Shown here piece after piece: positions 9,801 to 17,628 of a DNA stretch of 39,970 bases. Numbering within the stretch: the stretch's first letter is position 1; each line of letters starts with the position of its first letter. The notes beneath the pieces are model-generated. The model was not told the origin of the DNA, did not search any database, and worked only from the letters and a program-made list of their open reading frames with translations. This stretch comes from a virus. Made by a program: the position numbers and the translations under genes. Where the stretch lies: positions 1 through 39,970 of IMG/VR virus record IMGVR_UViG_3300022208_000011, one strand, 5' to 3'.

Positions 9801-11493
9801 CTTCGATCATTGACCTTGTTGCCCCCGCTCTCTCGGTTCTGCGCTCTAACTTACTTGCAAAGCGATTCGTTGGATTTCCTTGCTCATCGTAAATTCTAAT
9901 ATAAGCAATGAAGTCATTGTCACCGAATGCAGAGATATAGACATCGGTTGATCCGTTCGCTGGATTGACGTATTCCGCTGTTCCTATTCCATCTCTCTCT
10001 GTGTAGCTATTGATTCGAGCATCTGTTGGTAGCTTGCCAGCAAAATCGGTGGTATCAGGGAAAAGGTCTTTGTTTCTTTTTTCGGTTACACTCGGAGCTG
10101 CGGTTGGTTCTGCGGCAATCTCCCTCGCTAGTCTGGCTTGCTCCTGTTCTGCGGCGGCTATCGGTTCCGATAATCCCGTTACCTTTTCAGAGGCTTGCTT
10201 CAGTGCAGTAAGGTTCTTCTGGTCTTCGGCAATCTCCAAGGACAACCTCTGATGCTCGCGGGAGGTAGGCTCCATGCCGTTAAGAAGCACTTGGTTATTC
10301 TGGATCTTCTGCTCTAATCGATTTGTCTCATTAATAATACTGCGAGCGTTGGAATCTTGTGGGTCAACAGATAGCTCACGGGCTACCTTCTCGGCATCTC
10401 GCTCTATGTCTCGTTGTTCCCTTACGTCATCTGGAAGTGGTGGGGTGGTGGGGGGTGGTGGCTTTTGCGGTGGTGGTGGAGCATCTGGCTCAAGTGGGCC
10501 AACGGCAGCACCCATACCAAGTCCAGCGACACCCTCCATTGTAGCCTGCGCCACAACACCGCGCATCGTAGGTACATCCACACCTTCACGCTGGAGTGCG
10601 ATATTGGTAGCAAGTTTCTCTTGCCCACCTTGCAGGGCTTCTGGGACAGCTTCGGTAATACCACCTTTAAGTGTTTTTGCTATAGCTCCACCAGTGACTT
10701 TACCGCCAGCCTTGGTGATGACGTTAGTTAAAATCTTTTCTGCGCCAGTGGAAGCGGCAGCAGCACCAAGTCCAGCACCCAATAAAATCTGATCAAGATT
10801 CTTTCCTCCATAAGCCTGCGCTTGAGATGCTTGCTTGTCTGCTGTCTCTGGGTCTATGCCTTGGTTCTCAAGCTCGCTATAAACAGCATTGTAAATCTCT
10901 CCCTTAACTGTGCCAGCCCCCATTGCAGCACCCATTCCAAGCTGAACACCCTTGATGGCAACAGGGGCAAGCCGCGCTGCACTACCAGCGAGTCCAGTAG
11001 CAAGCACAGGGATCATCGTGCCGAAAGCGTTGGCAAGTGTATCAGCAGGAGCCACAGAAAATGCCTCGATGCCTGCCATGACTTGATCCAACACACCCTT
11101 ATCTTCAGCGTCTTTGAGGATACGGGAAATCTCTTGCTGGTCACGTTTGGCTTGCGCTGACAGCAGTGAGTCCATGTAGTCCTCCACTCCGGCCAGTGAT
11201 TTAGATAGCGGGTTGGATGCACCGAATACATCAGTCACCATCCTGACACCCGTAACACCACCCTTGAAAATGTTTACTGGAATGTCAGCAGCTTGGCGAA
11301 GAATGCCTTCTTCTTCAACGGGTTGTGGTTTTATTCCAGATTTCTGATACGCCTCAAAAGCAACATCAAGTGGGATGTTGTTCTTTTTTAATTCATTGAA
11401 CTTAGGCTCAGAGGTTGCGGCTGCTTCCCAAATAATATCATCTGGTATTCCAGACTCCCGCGCCTCCTTGAGTTTTTCAAGAGTGAAATTCAT
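3853..11493 (-). CDS. Giant internal virion (ejection) protein with HExxH metallopeptidase motif
   Basis: About 2546 aa from the ATG at 11493, which shares one base with the stop of the previous gene (TGATG); a GTG lies one codon upstream. Order of parts: N-terminal helical region, Gly/Ala-rich hydrophobic segments (~165-300) that could insert into membrane, a Pro-rich linker (~335-350), long helical stretches, a Pro/Ala/Thr/Glu-rich linker (~760-835), and a zinc-metallopeptidase motif His974-Glu-Leu-Gly-His978. A very long helical remainder follows, with another Ala/Gly-rich part near 2200. Size, order and its two helical partners match ejected internal core proteins of podoviruses, which form a channel for DNA through the envelope. 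The protease may trim virion proteins or cut an envelope substrate. No lytic transglycosylase motif was recognised. Confidence 0.85.
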   Translation of the reverse strand: MNFTLEKLKEARESGIPDDIIWEAAATSEPKFNELKKNNIPLDVAFEAYQKSGIKPQPVEEEGILRQAADIPVNIFKGGVTGVRMVTDVFGASNPLSKSLAGVEDYMDSLLSAQAKRDQQEISRILKDAEDKGVLDQVMAGIEAFSVAPADTLANAFGTMIPVLATGLAGSAARLAPVAIKGVQLGMGAAMGAGTVKGEIYNAVYSELENQGIDPETADKQASQAQAYGGKNLDQILLGAGLGAAAASTGAEKILTNVITKAGGKVTGGAIAKTLKGGITEAVPEALQGGQEKLATNIALQREGVDVPTMRGVVAQATMEGVAGLGMGAAVGPLEPDAPPPPQKPPPPTTPPLPDDVREQRDIERDAEKVARELSVDPQDSNARSIINETNRLEQKIQNNQVLLNGMEPTSREHQRLSLEIAEDQKNLTALKQASEKVTGLSEPIAAAEQEQARLAREIAAEPTAAPSVTEKRNKDLFPDTTDFAGKLPTDARINSYTERDGIGTAEYVNPANGSTDVYISAFGDNDFIAYIRIYDEQGNPTNRFASKLERRTERAGATRSMIEELQRRLPAEHEYTEDVSASTDGLRFISSQLQRGYELVTDDKGNVETNRIAINGESIVNDLGADVIRQGQEFADIQVTNRETFERVRGVIAPLLERFNAGLGEGNIYWENGRVYVDIPVLRKATPTASVKPSAKPKAKIPPPPTAIITDSTTAEQIASEISIRRNALNTYDFGTEANKKLEAEINNLEAELQLRKEAAPAEPAAAVEAPAPTVQEGLTVPPTEEAVTPPVEPTAAVEEAPIEPVAQAPAITPTPVAETPAVTEAVTPTPTAPAVGNRIKLGRSPQAYTIEEVIPQTETEKELGEQYYNVKNEKTGEVQTVEAKDLKLVKKMPIRKAISKPVPTAPEKRVEIKSIVEVAMKMFGSDFVAGRLYVMDDVNEESKAGYDPEDGTIYLNLAFMDTDDSIRDLIAHELGHYIFGDPSLRSKFTEFINSLPKRERVILDRFVNKVYRKDTGEVKIEEKEVRAFIMRLNAGDNRNKFQKLLDGIKRWLNEKLGTKFKMTDRDAAILLAGAVDRFKSGELIEREEGFGVRKMAAERREQQAGIEGIGKEITTPKAINVRTENIIRSQIFNGDTTSKEKTDQAYDIIDKLSGANKEESNKYAEEINDLVRNELSKEENRKVDQSIGAVKLGNELFKYAANLAGKGDIRMLQLLTERFNDLSTGYGTVGEGGRVLQARRNLANWVTFATEAQKTGIINAVAIKIYGPNATKEQIKTISDAINAVNKTKVEDVDQVYEDLETTGEKRGVDIRNAVEKAISKAPAESRDPWVMALEIVKTLEGFESFKYVKVKGIDEKKLKQEILAAITRSIKKNLADYGKKMEEKGAEGMEITFWKTMSDEEKKIGPLGEVDMAINRNLSAIVKDTLIRMGLKGVPKDTKMTLVEQVANIITNNKLTDAKIKEADTRISTEINSRETSEIKAAEESGADADVLEMIEAKYSAIRESWDMAMSRQMDIPVSDSTLRRLIFNRLKDSNVKMSEIVAKIQEDPTIGDARKASIVRQIVQEMNGIAEDGTIKAEYQPLSDALTAQLNQLIENSKLKNRMKSAIKTVSKDANKPDMQADKQIDKLATMQSDVVSWPQSREDKVRDIVSNDLKQKLDLGLKVAPKIKAAWIPTITKNLMEVGVSEATAQTLAELVWRQHEINYMNRKMAQIERAVTGGSLAPIIDAIKATPLSKQQDPKWKRQVAYDYLINAGLDKANAGRIADLMDITLQKILAEAQAKAFYDTVKSTLSEERSRRGMKKFLEAIRTGAFDPSKNITSELAEQNGWTGFTPEQYAKIAELDTLINREDILDLERATAFKQIQDIIAKASVPPRVRDAISSFYIAQALSGIPTATVNVFSPIGYALRYAMTDGMRLAVTNPAKLPIAFSSMLSSFKSYASEVAYSWNNNVQRRGVVEYLANDEKLLGVYNNGKKQWEEGNRAEGFKNMLFGSMEYVSRMLKALDEGALSVLEQQGLSRYAMAAMDKAGIKTSEQIAVANMVMKSKQEFILDSIAKGMSKRDATAFSDDVYRSAWQEALSKLKINSQQVLDSAINDALSAVGRINTTIDALTGTEQKRISDRGFASSLPIGFLESISQASNSKESNEIQRIFYRMMYGFAIVPARVFREAAWFSPYGFVRFALDKGAKSMGYTSPYEQSLGTDLQRTQRLTETIAGTIVMLGAMAMANSSVDDPEDELPFKVVFTGNGPDRRLDPQFFDTWRDKYAPNSINIFFGKTKYRINIERGFEAFAIPFMMAGALDDWKIRKRFEQTKKTPKDISDAAIIFGSAFMSFNKRGPYAAFTNTYSSFKNSDNSIAELVKQGAFYGKTFIPVVGSSLARNVSDFINDPIDRTSLDGALYSNIPVLGPMMGTKSMNAVGQTQGATEFSDRLYKAGIPLVFSLPKNSESEKINQLILKQGQGPSIPTRYNVRQRLGYEPNNKQYETFVTEYGKYMAKKMTESHKSLMDKSPVSYMKWLEKRSDYARKVATKEAKKILNPNAP

Positions 11494-12839
11494 CACCTAC
11501 TGAATATATCACTTGCTTGTTTAAGTAAAGCGTTTCTGTCTGTAGATGGTGCTGTAGTTTTACCCATCAGCCTACTCCTCTCGGAAACGAGTTGTTCAAT
11601 CTTTGCAATGTCTCGCTCGATTTCAGCTTTGGTCTTCCCAGTAGTCGCCATTGCACCAGCCCCCGGTAGTCCAGCACCAGTGTATCGTTGGGTAGTTCCC
11701 CTCTGTAGAGACTTGATCTCTTTATTGATTTCGTTAATGCGATCTTGTCTTTCCTTGCCGGACTTCTTTGATTCAGCAGCTTGTTCTTTTTTTAGCTCTT
11801 CTCTTAAGCCCTTTGTTTCATACACACTAGTCCGTTGAGCTTGAACCGCTGGCATACCACCAGTAGCTTCTTCTGCGGCAGCTTCAGTTGCTTGTGGTTT
11901 GGGTTTAATAATCCTAATTCCAGCCCTCTCAGAAAACTCAGGTATCTTTTTTATGAATACCTTAAGTTTTCCTGCTTCAGCTTCCGTAAGCTGCTCCTCG
12001 CTAACACTTCCGTCAGCCTTGGTTACGAGAGCTTTGTATGACACCTTGCCTTCCTCATCAAGGTATTCATCAATCTCAATATTTGTAAAGTCTCTTCCAG
12101 AATCATTAAAAATCCTTTTAAGCTGGGCATTTGATTTGAATGATTGTGCAGCGGATCTCGATTCATCAACCAATGACTTAAACTCAGCGGCTTCCTTTGT
12201 GTTCTTCTGAATGATTTCTTCTGTCTGTGATTTATCGTAAGATGCTCCGCGAGGGCCAATCGACATTCCTTTTTTCAGTTCACCAGCCCGCTTTACTGAG
12301 TATTCTATAGGCCCAACCACCGCAGCAACATTAATTCCCATTTCTTCAAGCCATGGAGTCTGAATGATCTGTTCCCCTTCTGCTGGTGTATATGCTTCAT
12401 CAACTTCAAAACTTTGAACTTCAGCAACTGGTTCCTCTAAATTAGGCAATCCATCGGCAGCTTCAGCGTCTATTTGATCTCCCGTCCCCCCGCCTTCTCC
12501 ACCAAAGCCTTCAAATGCCTCAAGATCTTCTGGTGATATGCCAACGCCAGTTCCAGATGCCCTCATCTTGGAGATATAATCATTTGATGCCATCTCACCA
12601 GCTTTCATTGCCATCATTGACATATTCTGGATAAATGGATTGGTTGGGTTCTCCATAGCAACAGACATGATCTTGCTAAATCCAGATCCACTTTTTCCAG
12701 CGTCGAAGTCTGCCATTGCAGATTGGAATGTCTGCTGCATTGCTGGCAGTGCATTTTGGAATCGGGTTTCTTGCGCTCTACGCTCAAGACCACCAGCGAC
12801 TACCGAACCTAAATTTGCAAGTTGTTGTCCTAGTTCCAT
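11493..12839 (-). CDS. Internal virion protein (448 aa)
   Basis: Helical, Ala/Gln/Met-rich N-terminus, a Gly/acidic linker around residues 110-150, then a charged region ending in a coiled-coil-like Lys/Glu/Ile C-terminus (Ile-Asn-Glu-Ile-Asn-Lys-Glu-Ile-Lys). It lies between a Gln-rich glycine-tailed protein and the giant ejection protein, as the medium internal core protein does in T7-like phages. No enzyme motif. The stop TGA shares its last base with the ATG of the giant gene, which suggests coupled, stoichiometric translation. The start follows TATAATATC with no Shine-Dalgarno sequence. Identification as an ejection protein rests on position and composition. Confidence 0.65.
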   Translation of the reverse strand: MELGQQLANLGSVVAGGLERRAQETRFQNALPAMQQTFQSAMADFDAGKSGSGFSKIMSVAMENPTNPFIQNMSMMAMKAGEMASNDYISKMRASGTGVGISPEDLEAFEGFGGEGGGTGDQIDAEAADGLPNLEEPVAEVQSFEVDEAYTPAEGEQIIQTPWLEEMGINVAAVVGPIEYSVKRAGELKKGMSIGPRGASYDKSQTEEIIQKNTKEAAEFKSLVDESRSAAQSFKSNAQLKRIFNDSGRDFTNIEIDEYLDEEGKVSYKALVTKADGSVSEEQLTEAEAGKLKVFIKKIPEFSERAGIRIIKPKPQATEAAAEEATGGMPAVQAQRTSVYETKGLREELKKEQAAESKKSGKERQDRINEINKEIKSLQRGTTQRYTGAGLPGAGAMATTGKTKAEIERDIAKIEQLVSERSRLMGKTTAPSTDRNALLKQASDIFSR

Positions 12840-12863
12840 GATATTATAGTCCGTAAATTGATG

Positions 12864-13760
12864 TTAACGCGCCCCGTAGTAAATTGATGACATTGATGAT
12901 AAAGCTGGCACTGCTGCTCCAGCAGCTAATCCAGTTCCAACTCTATTAGCACCAATGTTAAATAGTGTTCCAGCAAGCCCTGTTCCCATTGTTCCTGCGG
13001 CTCCTGCTGTAGCTGCTGTTCCTGCTGTTCCAAGACCCAATGCCGCCGCTCCTGATGCTAGTCCACCAAACAATGCGGGGGCAGCAGCGGGTGCTAAAGC
13101 TATCGATGCAAGACCAGTGAGGCCACCAACGATTGCGCTTTGCTGTTGTCCGATAGCTTGGTTGTATGCAGCCACATCTTGTTGCTCTGCTTTTGCCTTA
13201 GCCATTCCTGTCTGCATGGAAACTTGAGCTGGGCCAGCAGCTTCAAATGGATCATAAGTAAACGTATCAGCAAGTTGTTGCCAAGCCATGGATGTGCTTT
13301 GAAGCTGTTGTTGTTGTTGTATTCTTTGTTGTTCGTATCCAAGTCCTGCTTGCTGTAATTGTAGTGATTGTAAACCAAGCTGCCTTGGAACCATGCCTTG
13401 TGCTGCTTGGAAACCACCAGTCATCCCAGCGGTAGCTGGATTAAATCCAGCCCCAGCGAACTCTGCGATTCCTCGCATGGTTTGTGCTTGCACATCCCTT
13501 GGAACTTCTCCACGCATCCATGCTGATGTAATACCAGCCATATCGTCTAATCTTTGTCTTTCTTTTGCAAGATTAGCTAAAGCAATTTGGCGTTCTCTTG
13601 TAGCTCCAGGCATGACTCTTTCAATCTCAGCCAACCTCGCTGCTGTCGCCCTCCCCGCAGCTTTTTCAAATTGTGGTAAATCTTTAAGAAGTGATTGACC
13701 AGCAGGCTTGATACGCTTTGCGGTGTTTGCCTTTTTGGGTTTTGAAAACATTCCTCCCAT
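12864..13760 (-). CDS. Internal virion protein with Gln-rich and Gly/Ala-rich segments
   Basis: 298 aa. The N-terminal 30 residues are basic, followed by a long helical segment with Arg/Glu/Ala repeats and a Gln-rich stretch (~135-155). The C-terminal third (~210-290) is almost all Gly, Ala, Leu and Thr, compatible with membrane insertion. This layout is common in small ejection proteins that leave the head first. An AGGA sequence about 9 bases upstream supports the start at 13760, one of the few ribosome-binding sequences in the late region. It is followed by the two larger internal proteins. Assignment is by composition and gene order. Confidence 0.6.
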   Translation of the reverse strand: MGGMFSKPKKANTAKRIKPAGQSLLKDLPQFEKAAGRATAARLAEIERVMPGATRERQIALANLAKERQRLDDMAGITSAWMRGEVPRDVQAQTMRGIAEFAGAGFNPATAGMTGGFQAAQGMVPRQLGLQSLQLQQAGLGYEQQRIQQQQQLQSTSMAWQQLADTFTYDPFEAAGPAQVSMQTGMAKAKAEQQDVAAYNQAIGQQQSAIVGGLTGLASIALAPAAAPALFGGLASGAAALGLGTAGTAATAGAAGTMGTGLAGTLFNIGANRVGTGLAAGAAVPALSSMSSIYYGAR

Positions 13761-13762
13761 GA

Positions 13763-14113
13763 TTACAGTCCTACCTTTCTAGCTAGTTTATTCCAATTGT
13801 AGGAATGAAGCTTATTGATGCCGTGCCTGCACCACAATACCCAATCATTCTTCTTTGTAAGAACTTGCATAATATTTTTTATGGGCATAGTCCTGTCTGC
13901 GCTTGCGGCAAGCTCGATAAACCATGCATTGGGTGACATTGTTTCCATATTTATATCTTCTTGTTCTTTATCAAAATAGGTTTCAAACGCTATAACAAAT
14001 AACTGAGGTGTTATAAATATCAACCCATTTTTTGTGTGCCAATCTATTCGTTCTTGAAGTGGGGTTGTTGTGTGATTTTTTTGCCATTGTTCAGCTATTT
14101 CGTATGCATTCAT
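13763..14113 (-). CDS. Hypothetical virion-region protein (116 aa)
   Basis: Globular, Trp-rich protein with no recognised domain; the C-terminal half has Asp-Trp-Val-Leu-Trp and a Tyr-Asn-Trp-Asn-Lys-Leu segment. It is encoded between the tail-adaptor-like gene and the internal virion proteins, so a structural or assembly role (internal core assembly or tail completion) is likely. The start ATG at 14113 has no Shine-Dalgarno sequence. The stop is only 2 bp before the next start. Nothing indicates catalysis. Confidence 0.6.
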   Translation of the reverse strand: MNAYEIAEQWQKNHTTTPLQERIDWHTKNGLIFITPQLFVIAFETYFDKEQEDINMETMSPNAWFIELAASADRTMPIKNIMQVLTKKNDWVLWCRHGINKLHSYNWNKLARKVGL

Positions 14114-14119
14114 TTAATA

Positions 14120-15085
14120 CTAGTTCTGATCAAAAAAGTAATCGCTTGAACTGAGTGAACCCATGTAGCTTCCCATTAAATTTTGCGCTCGTTGATAATT
14201 AACAATACGTAATGGTGCGGCAGTTGGGATTTCTTCGCCCTCCATTTCCTTCTCTTCTTCCTTGACCGCCAAGTCAAGATTAATCAAGAACTCTTGCGCC
14301 CTTCTATTCTCTCTTGAATTAATAGCAAGAATAGCAAAATACATAGCTTCTGCCGTGAACTCAACAAGTTCCTGCTCGTCTACTAAATCAAAGTATCTTT
14401 TGGAGGCATATAAAGTAATGCACTCGCACGTTTTGGGTGCTTTGAACCTGCGGAATGATGGGTTAATATCATTCGGTTGGTAGACGGAGATCATGGTCTT
14501 TGCTTCCAATAAGGTATCGTAAGCGTAAATTCTTACGCGCCCCTTCGTTGCCGTCTTAGATACCGATCTCACCCCTTTAATTAACAAATCAGACTGGGCC
14601 AAGTTTGGTGGATTAACTCCAGTTATCTTGATTGTATGGTAGGTATCGTATTGATCCTGCACCTCAAATGTTAGAGTCACGCCAATATCTTCTGCGCTTT
14701 CCAACATTACTCCTAAACGATATGGCCGGCTGGTGTAGTCTCTGAATAGAACATGCTTCCCACCTATCTCTGTAATCAAGCGATGGCAGGATTGATTTGA
14801 GTTTAGCGCAAATGCATTGGTTGCATTAAACCATTCATCTCCTAAAGACGCTGAATCATTTCCGATCCAAGCCAGCTTGATTTGCTCATACCTGTTAGGC
14901 AGAGTAAAGCAATTGTTAACGCAGCAAATTTGGACATACTCCTCTTGGGTTGTCCATGCACGCTTATTCCACAGCAAGCGTCTGGCCTGATTGATTGCTT
15001 TAAATGCTTTCTCATCAGAGCAAACACCGCTGTCTCCGACAAAACCCTTTACGAGTTCTGCCATATCTTTGAGGGTATCACCCAT
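14120..15085 (-). CDS. Tail adaptor (gp11/tubular-A-like) protein
   Basis: 321 aa, helical N-terminal third (Phe-Lys-Ala-Ile-Asn-Gln-Ala-Arg-Arg-Leu-Leu-Trp), a beta-rich middle and a helical C-terminus. Immediately upstream of a nozzle-like gene by map position with one short fibre between, this is the expected size and place of the podovirus adaptor ring that joins portal and nozzle. Four Cys lie within residues 20-60. The ATG overlaps palindrome site 2: the start codon begins at the last base of the site, leaving only GGAA inside the palindrome as a possible ribosome-binding element. Translation or transcription here could therefore be sensitive to a bound protein. Confidence 0.6.
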   Translation of the reverse strand: MGDTLKDMAELVKGFVGDSGVCSDEKAFKAINQARRLLWNKRAWTTQEEYVQICCVNNCFTLPNRYEQIKLAWIGNDSASLGDEWFNATNAFALNSNQSCHRLITEIGGKHVLFRDYTSRPYRLGVMLESAEDIGVTLTFEVQDQYDTYHTIKITGVNPPNLAQSDLLIKGVRSVSKTATKGRVRIYAYDTLLEAKTMISVYQPNDINPSFRRFKAPKTCECITLYASKRYFDLVDEQELVEFTAEAMYFAILAINSRENRRAQEFLINLDLAVKEEEKEMEGEEIPTAAPLRIVNYQRAQNLMGSYMGSLSSSDYFFDQN

Positions 15086-15100
15086 TATCGTTTCCGATAA
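15085..15100. promoter_or_regulatory. 16-bp palindrome, site 2 (TTATCGTTTCCGATAA)
   Basis: It fills the whole gap between the 49-aa ORF (stop at 15102) and the start codon of the adaptor gene, sharing base 15085 with that ATG. Its centre (TTTC) is the least symmetric of the family. Confidence 0.65.
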
Positions 15101-15101
15101 A

Positions 15102-15251
15102 TTATTTTACTGGTTTGCCAACTGTAGGAAGGGGCTTGGAGCTATACACTCCACCTTTGCCATTGAGCTTCTGATTGCCCATAGCTGTGCTGATCTTTCC
15201 ACGGGTGGGTGCGCCACCGCTAACGAGTTTGGGGTCTGTTCCTTTAAGCAT
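15102..15251 (-). CDS. Small Gly/Lys-rich protein (49 aa)
   Basis: ORF of 49 codons between the short fibre and the adaptor. It is basic, rich in Gly, Lys and Pro (Gly-Gly-Ala-Pro-Thr-Arg-Gly-Lys, Lys-Leu-Asn-Gly-Lys-Gly-Gly, Lys-Pro-Leu-Pro-Thr-Val-Gly-Lys-Pro), with no hydrophobic core and probably disordered. It fills the space exactly, ending one base before palindrome site 2. The start follows an AAACTAATACT stretch with no Shine-Dalgarno sequence, as for its neighbours. It could be a minor virion or nucleic-acid-binding peptide; function unknown. Confidence 0.55.
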   Translation of the reverse strand: MLKGTDPKLVSGGAPTRGKISTAMGNQKLNGKGGVYSSKPLPTVGKPVK

Positions 15252-15265
15252 AGTATTAGTTTAGT

Positions 15266-15781
15266 TTAGTTTGTGTGTGTGACAGTCCATCTTAACTGGG
15301 TAACGGTTGCTGGATTGTCGTTAACCAGAATGGTAAACCCTGTCGTTGTTTGCCCAGCCTGCAAAATGTATTTACCTGCGGCAACAGTGGTTGCTGTGCC
15401 AATGGGTGTGATTGATACTCCGTAGTCTGTGCTTGGTACGGAGTCGAAAGTGATGTTCTGAGTTGATGTGCCAGTGGGTACATTCGTTACTCCAGTGCGA
15501 ACAGTGATTGTTGGCCGCGCTTGAAGATCGGTAATATCATCTTGGATTGTGATGATGTCTGATTGGATCGATGCAACGTCAGTCTGAAGATTGCCAACAT
15601 CCGTCTGGAGTTGAGCGATAGCTTCTGGGCTGATGTCACTCAAGTCGGGGATGTCTACAGTTCCATTGGCGAGAACCACATCAATAAACGCTTGGAATAC
15701 AGTGCGCCAATCGCCAGTAGGACAGAAATCGTCTGGCACATTCGGAATAATAATCTGTGGGTTAGAATCTTGATTGTCCAT
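15266..15781 (-). CDS. Short tail fibre with coiled-coil stalk (171 aa)
   Basis: The start at 15781 overlaps the nozzle gene stop as TAATG. An N-terminal Pro/Asp-rich anchor is followed by a heptad stalk (~60-95) of the form Leu-Gln-x-Asp-Val-x-x-Leu-Gln-x-Asp-Val-x-x-Ile-Gln, typical of trimeric fibre coiled coils, and a C-terminal beta domain starting Thr-Val-Arg-Thr-Gly-Val-Thr-Asn-Val. It is probably a trimeric fibre attached to the nozzle. Receptor unknown. An in-frame ATG seven codons upstream, inside the nozzle gene, is less likely. Confidence 0.65.
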   Translation of the reverse strand: MDNQDSNPQIIIPNVPDDFCPTGDWRTVFQAFIDVVLANGTVDIPDLSDISPEAIAQLQTDVGNLQTDVASIQSDIITIQDDITDLQARPTITVRTGVTNVPTGTSTQNITFDSVPSTDYGVSITPIGTATTVAAGKYILQAGQTTTGFTILVNDNPATVTQLRWTVTHTN

Positions 15782-17628
15782 TATTGTATAGTGTAATCCC
15801 AATATCTATCTGGGCAACAAATATCAGCGCATTCTTGTATGTCTTCTGGGCAATCACCAATGGGGCTATCCTCATTGTTCTTAATGTTTGCCATTATTCT
15901 AACTCTGTCGATTGTTGCTGTTCCAGTCAAGCTAATTTTCAGTTGGAACTCACTGCCCTCAACTGCTGGTATCTCTGATATGTCATTGCAAATTGTTGGG
16001 TCTGGTGTGGTGAACTTGTAACGCTTGTACTGATTGCCACCAGTTCTAGGCACACATCCGTCTACTACTGGCGAGCATGGATTGCATCCGAATGTTGTTG
16101 GAACCTTCAGTTCGTTCCAGCATTGGTTGCTGTCAGATCGGTAGTCAACAGAACTCTCAACCTCGCCCGGCACTTCAGACAACCACATTTCTCCACCAGT
16201 CAGCTTCTTCCGCATGAACTTGTTTGTAGCCTGCGTTCTTGAGAAGTCATACCTGCCTGTCGTTATGAAGCTCTCAATCTGACGGGTTCCACTTGGGCCG
16301 TAATCGTCGCCGGCCTCACCAGTAACTTCATACAATCTATTCTTCTCGTCTGTATCAAAGCTAAACCCGAAACCACGTTGTTGCTCGTCAATCGATGCGG
16401 TCAGTAGTTGGGTTGGTCTAAAGCCTGTCCAGACTCCATTCCAGCGGAAGGTAAGGTTAGCGTCTGGTGATGGGCTTGCGGTCTGATCGAGATCCAGCAC
16501 TACCATACCCTTGTGATACCTGTGCAGTCCTCTTGCTTGATTCTTTTTAGTCTGCGGGGCAACAGTCGAGAGAAGGTAGTTGTTGGTGTACATGGCACTC
16601 TCAAACTGACGGAGCCAGCGGGTGTCTAAATTGACCCATTTGTTAACCTCGCGGGATAGCTTGCGGAGTGCGAAGTATCTGCCGAACTCTGACTGGCTGT
16701 TAGAATAGAATGCCCAACCATCATGTGAGCGGAACCAAAGCTCGGAGTTTACCAGCGATGTGTATGGGCTGGCGCACCCACGGCCAAGCAGCGAGATGCG
16801 CTGGATGTTTGACTCGTTCCACAGAAGGCGCGGGATGCTTACATCCATAGAGAATGCGCCATTGGTTGTGAGTACCACAAGCTCACCTTGTCCACGCAGG
16901 TTGCCACCAATGTATGGCATGACCTTCATGGCGGTGATATTTCCCATGGTGGCTGGGGTGGCGAACGCTCCACCTTCTGCCCAATATGTGATCTCGGTGA
17001 AGTTTTGCGTATTCTTTGTATCAGTAAACCCGTTGCCAAAGATGATGTCAGAAGCGTAGATGTTGTTGTACTTGTCAGAAACGAACACGCGCCCGAAGGC
17101 ATACTCCATGATTGTTCCAATCGGCATCTGCTGCTTGCTCGGTAGTAGCCTATAGGCATTGGTGTGGATGTCACCATTCCATGCAATTGCGTACTGGTAT
17201 CCGTTCTGGATGTACACCCAGTCTTCAGCCTGCACGAACCATGTGTGCATGAGGCTTCCGTCATTCCAGCTTTGGATGCCGGGCAAGATGTATGCGTAGG
17301 CTACATTATTCTTGATGTGCAGGAAGTAGATCTTCCCTTCCACCGAAATAATCAGACCATCACCCAATGCCTCTGGTGTTACCTTGCGGTATGGGTAAGC
17401 ACCTTGGAAGTTGCCGTTCTCAATATCGTTAACGATAGTCTCGCTCTGCCCTATTCCAGCTACAATCTTTAGGTTGCGTATGCTTGGGCGGGTGCGGTTA
17501 ATTCCACCGCGAAATGTGCGATTAACCGATTCGCTTACGTAGAACTCTGGTAGATATGATGGATGAGTATCAGCGTCTTGTGCTATGATACTTGTGAATC
17601 CATCAAATACTGATCCTTCTGTTGGCAT
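15781..17628 (-). CDS. Tail nozzle (gp12/tubular-B-like) protein with Cys-rich C-terminus
   Basis: 615 aa, dominated by beta-strand repeats with Trp/Tyr/Gly turns, resembling the propeller-like nozzle proteins of podoviruses; size and position after the adaptor agree. The C-terminal ~110 residues carry many cysteines (Cys-Asn-Pro-Cys, Cys-Pro-Glu-Asp-Ile-Gln-Glu-Cys-Ala-Asp, Ile-Cys-Cys-Pro-Asp), unusual for this family and suggestive of disulfides or metal binding. Palindrome site 3 lies inside the gene near residue 65, encoding Thr-Ile-Val-Asn-Asp-Ile. Start and stop overlap neighbours as TAATG. The likely role is the distal tube that conducts DNA and carries fibres. Confidence 0.65.
   Translation of the reverse strand: MPTEGSVFDGFTSIIAQDADTHPSYLPEFYVSESVNRTFRGGINRTRPSIRNLKIVAGIGQSETIVNDIENGNFQGAYPYRKVTPEALGDGLIISVEGKIYFLHIKNNVAYAYILPGIQSWNDGSLMHTWFVQAEDWVYIQNGYQYAIAWNGDIHTNAYRLLPSKQQMPIGTIMEYAFGRVFVSDKYNNIYASDIIFGNGFTDTKNTQNFTEITYWAEGGAFATPATMGNITAMKVMPYIGGNLRGQGELVVLTTNGAFSMDVSIPRLLWNESNIQRISLLGRGCASPYTSLVNSELWFRSHDGWAFYSNSQSEFGRYFALRKLSREVNKWVNLDTRWLRQFESAMYTNNYLLSTVAPQTKKNQARGLHRYHKGMVVLDLDQTASPSPDANLTFRWNGVWTGFRPTQLLTASIDEQQRGFGFSFDTDEKNRLYEVTGEAGDDYGPSGTRQIESFITTGRYDFSRTQATNKFMRKKLTGGEMWLSEVPGEVESSVDYRSDSNQCWNELKVPTTFGCNPCSPVVDGCVPRTGGNQYKRYKFTTPDPTICNDISEIPAVEGSEFQLKISLTGTATIDRVRIMANIKNNEDSPIGDCPEDIQECADICCPDRYWDYTIQ
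17424..17437. promoter_or_regulatory. Palindrome, site 3 (TATCGTTAACGATA)
   Basis: Perfect 14-bp core inside the nozzle gene; the outermost pair of the 16-mer is lost (A and G). Read in the gene's frame as Ile-Val-Asn-Asp. Confidence 0.6.
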
